Of a stretch of 64,000 nt of DNA, positions 63,192-64,000 are shown piece by piece (positions within the stretch are counted from its first letter, which is position 1; each line of letters opens with the position of its first letter). Origin of the DNA: Gramella jeungdoensis (GTDB taxonomy: Bacteria > Bacteroidota > Bacteroidia > Flavobacteriales > Flavobacteriaceae); NCBI RefSeq assembly GCF_023805255.1, contig NZ_JAMSCK010000003.1:434001-498000 (forward strand), given 5' to 3'. Both the position numbers and the translations under genes were made by a program. The notes under the pieces are model-generated. The model ran no database searches and was not told where the DNA came from. It saw only the letters and a list, made by a program, of their open reading frames with translations.

Positions 63192-63551
63192 TTAATCTAG
63201 TTTATAAATTATTCCAGGACTATAACCACCCGTTACCTCTAAAATACATTCCTGCCTGTATCCCGCATAACCAAAATAATAATCAAAAGTTACATAGTAA
63301 CCCGTATCAATTATCTCGTAAAGGTCTCCTGGACCATCTGTTAGCTCGATTTCATATTTGCCTCTTTCAACATCAAATTCAGTCTCTACATAAATAGCGT
63401 CAATCTGGTTTCCATCCTGGTCAAGTGTACCGTAATCAAGTTCAATTTTTTTGTAAACCTTATCAATGGAATAGTCATCAAGATCTTCCAGGGATTGGGA
63501 ATAAGAGGTAGTCGAAATGAATACCACGAAGATTATTAATATATGTTTCAT
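63192..63551 (-). CDS. secreted hypothetical protein
   Basis: 119 residues with a clear signal peptide (MKHILIIFVVFISTTSYSQ). The mature part is small and beta-rich with acidic residues and a single Cys near the C-terminus (RQECILEV). I do not recognise a family. It lies between two other small genes of the same strand. Confidence 0.65.
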   Translation of the reverse strand: MKHILIIFVVFISTTSYSQSLEDLDDYSIDKVYKKIELDYGTLDQDGNQIDAIYVETEFDVERGKYEIELTDGPGDLYEIIDTGYYVTFDYYFGYAGYRQECILEVTGGYSPGIIYKLD

Positions 63552-63573
63552 GGTTGATAAATCTGGTTAAGTA

Positions 63574-64000
63574 TTACTTAATTTCACCTTCCTTGTACTT
63601 TTCTTTTCTGATGGTTTTATCCGTTGTTAAATCAATATACTTGGTGTTTCCATCTCTTAACCCATCTCTTACTCTTCTTTCTTCCTTTATATTTTCTTCT
63701 GAATCAAAATAAACGAATGTTCCATCAAAAGGCTCATCTCGAAGAGTTAGGTAAATTTCGTTTTGTTTCTCTCCATTAATAAAGTCAGATTGGATTTTTA
63801 CACCTTGATCATAAAAGAAAAAAGTCCATTTACCTGTTTGTAAATCTTTATCAAAATAACCGACTATTTGAGGAGTGTTATTTTCCAGCATTTCAAATTT
63901 GCCATCTCTATATGCATTATATTGGTTTGTCTTGGAGTTCAAACCATCTCTCAAAATAAATTCAAATTCCGTCGAATTGATATCGGAATCTGGCTTTACC
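63574..64000 (-). CDS. YwqK/MORN-repeat-like protein, 5' end outside the window
   Basis: The frame stays open from 63574 up to base 64000, so the start is beyond the window; 141 residues are visible. A short internal TTG at 63954 was not used because coding continues upstream. The pattern of repeats RDGKFEML, KDLQTGKWTFFFYDQG, NGEKQNEIYLTL and RDGLRDGNTKYID (G-x-W/Y-x-x-Y/F-x-x-G) is that of MORN or YwqK-type repeats, a family sometimes called an antitoxin. A toxin partner is not visible. It is upstream of the small exported genes. Confidence 0.72.
   Translation of the reverse strand, partial: VKPDSDINSTEFEFILRDGLNSKTNQYNAYRDGKFEMLENNTPQIVGYFDKDLQTGKWTFFFYDQGVKIQSDFINGEKQNEIYLTLRDEPFDGTFVYFDSEENIKEERRVRDGLRDGNTKYIDLTTDKTIRKEKYKEGEIK

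Larger units (their letters stand above)
54385..64000. mobile_element. Integrated mobile element beside the tRNA, right end outside the window
   Basis: From just after the tRNA to the window edge all genes are accessory: a tyrosine integrase, excisionase-like HTH, DUF3987 protein, phage-type regulator, Sak4-like ATPase, DUF3871 protein, and an oppositely oriented helicase operon. The DNA looks more AT-rich than the core genes, by eye. The left boundary is assumed at the tRNA 3' side; no copy of the tRNA 3' end was seen to the right, so the element extends beyond 64000. No structural phage or conjugation genes are visible yet. Confidence 0.8.

Noticed and set aside
54263-64000. CRISPR array or rRNA in the accessory region
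   Set aside because: I saw no regular spaced repeats and no rRNA sequence anywhere in the window.

Overview
The window looks like the chromosome of a marine-type Flavobacteriaceae (Bacteroidota), most like Gramella/Christiangramia. The grounds are the gene content (DUF4175 protein, DUF6327/YtxH cluster, 594-codon-class GlnS, PIG-L-tailed NagB, DUF3871), AT-rich intergenic DNA, near absence of Shine-Dalgarno sequences, and repeated Bacteroidota promoter boxes (TTG-N17-20-TAnnTTTG). The genus is an inference; the family is well supported.

Layout. 1-14 kb is core housekeeping: mnmG (cut by the left edge), ybeY, a DUF4175 membrane/coiled-coil protein, gltX, an SPFH protein, a small envelope cluster (YtxH, holin-like, DUF6327-like), glnS, folB, tRNA-Cys, a LysE exporter and rnr. 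A perfect 16-bp parS-like palindrome lies in the last codons of ybeY. The only gene-free stretch over 300 bases (14689-15203) is very AT-rich and carries a DnaA-box-like site, so with parS, mnmG and rnpA nearby it is a candidate for oriC. 15-28.6 kb holds rpiB, a GNAT, a fatty-acid hydroxylase, S41 protease, rnpA, M1 and S8 peptidases, an MBL hydrolase, a cation/proton antiporter, yebC and lepA. Between yebC and lepA sits a compact unit of about 475 bp: a four-helix-bundle gene bounded by inverted repeats.

28.8-51 kb is a large sugar/murein salvage locus in several transcription units: NagP-like MFS, GH20 hexosaminidase, MurQ etherase, DigH-like (GHL10) lipoprotein, sodium:solute symporter, dipeptide epimerase, SH3-NlpC/P60 lipoprotein, a phosphoesterase/beta-propeller protein, an Amidase_2 lipoprotein, a NagB-PIG-L fusion, a ROK repressor, a NagX/HGSNAT-like acetyltransferase, an exported GH3 plus beta-lactamase-fold fusion and an outer-membrane TonB-type barrel. 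Together these could strip peptides from murein, cut the glycan, import the sugars and split stem peptides, and feed GlcNAc and MurNAc into glycolysis. No sugar kinase and no nagA are in the window.

51-54.3 kb returns to core genes (dus, an FtsX-type permease, rbfA, methylmalonyl-CoA epimerase) and a CAT-anticodon tRNA. From just after this tRNA to the right edge is an integrated mobile element: an excisionase-like HTH protein, a DUF3987 protein, a tyrosine integrase, a phage-type regulator, a Sak4-like ATPase, a DUF3871 protein, then an oppositely oriented operon with a Dda/RecD-like helicase, a YaaW(UPF0174)-like membrane protein and small exported proteins. Its right end is outside the window, as is the 5' end of the last gene.
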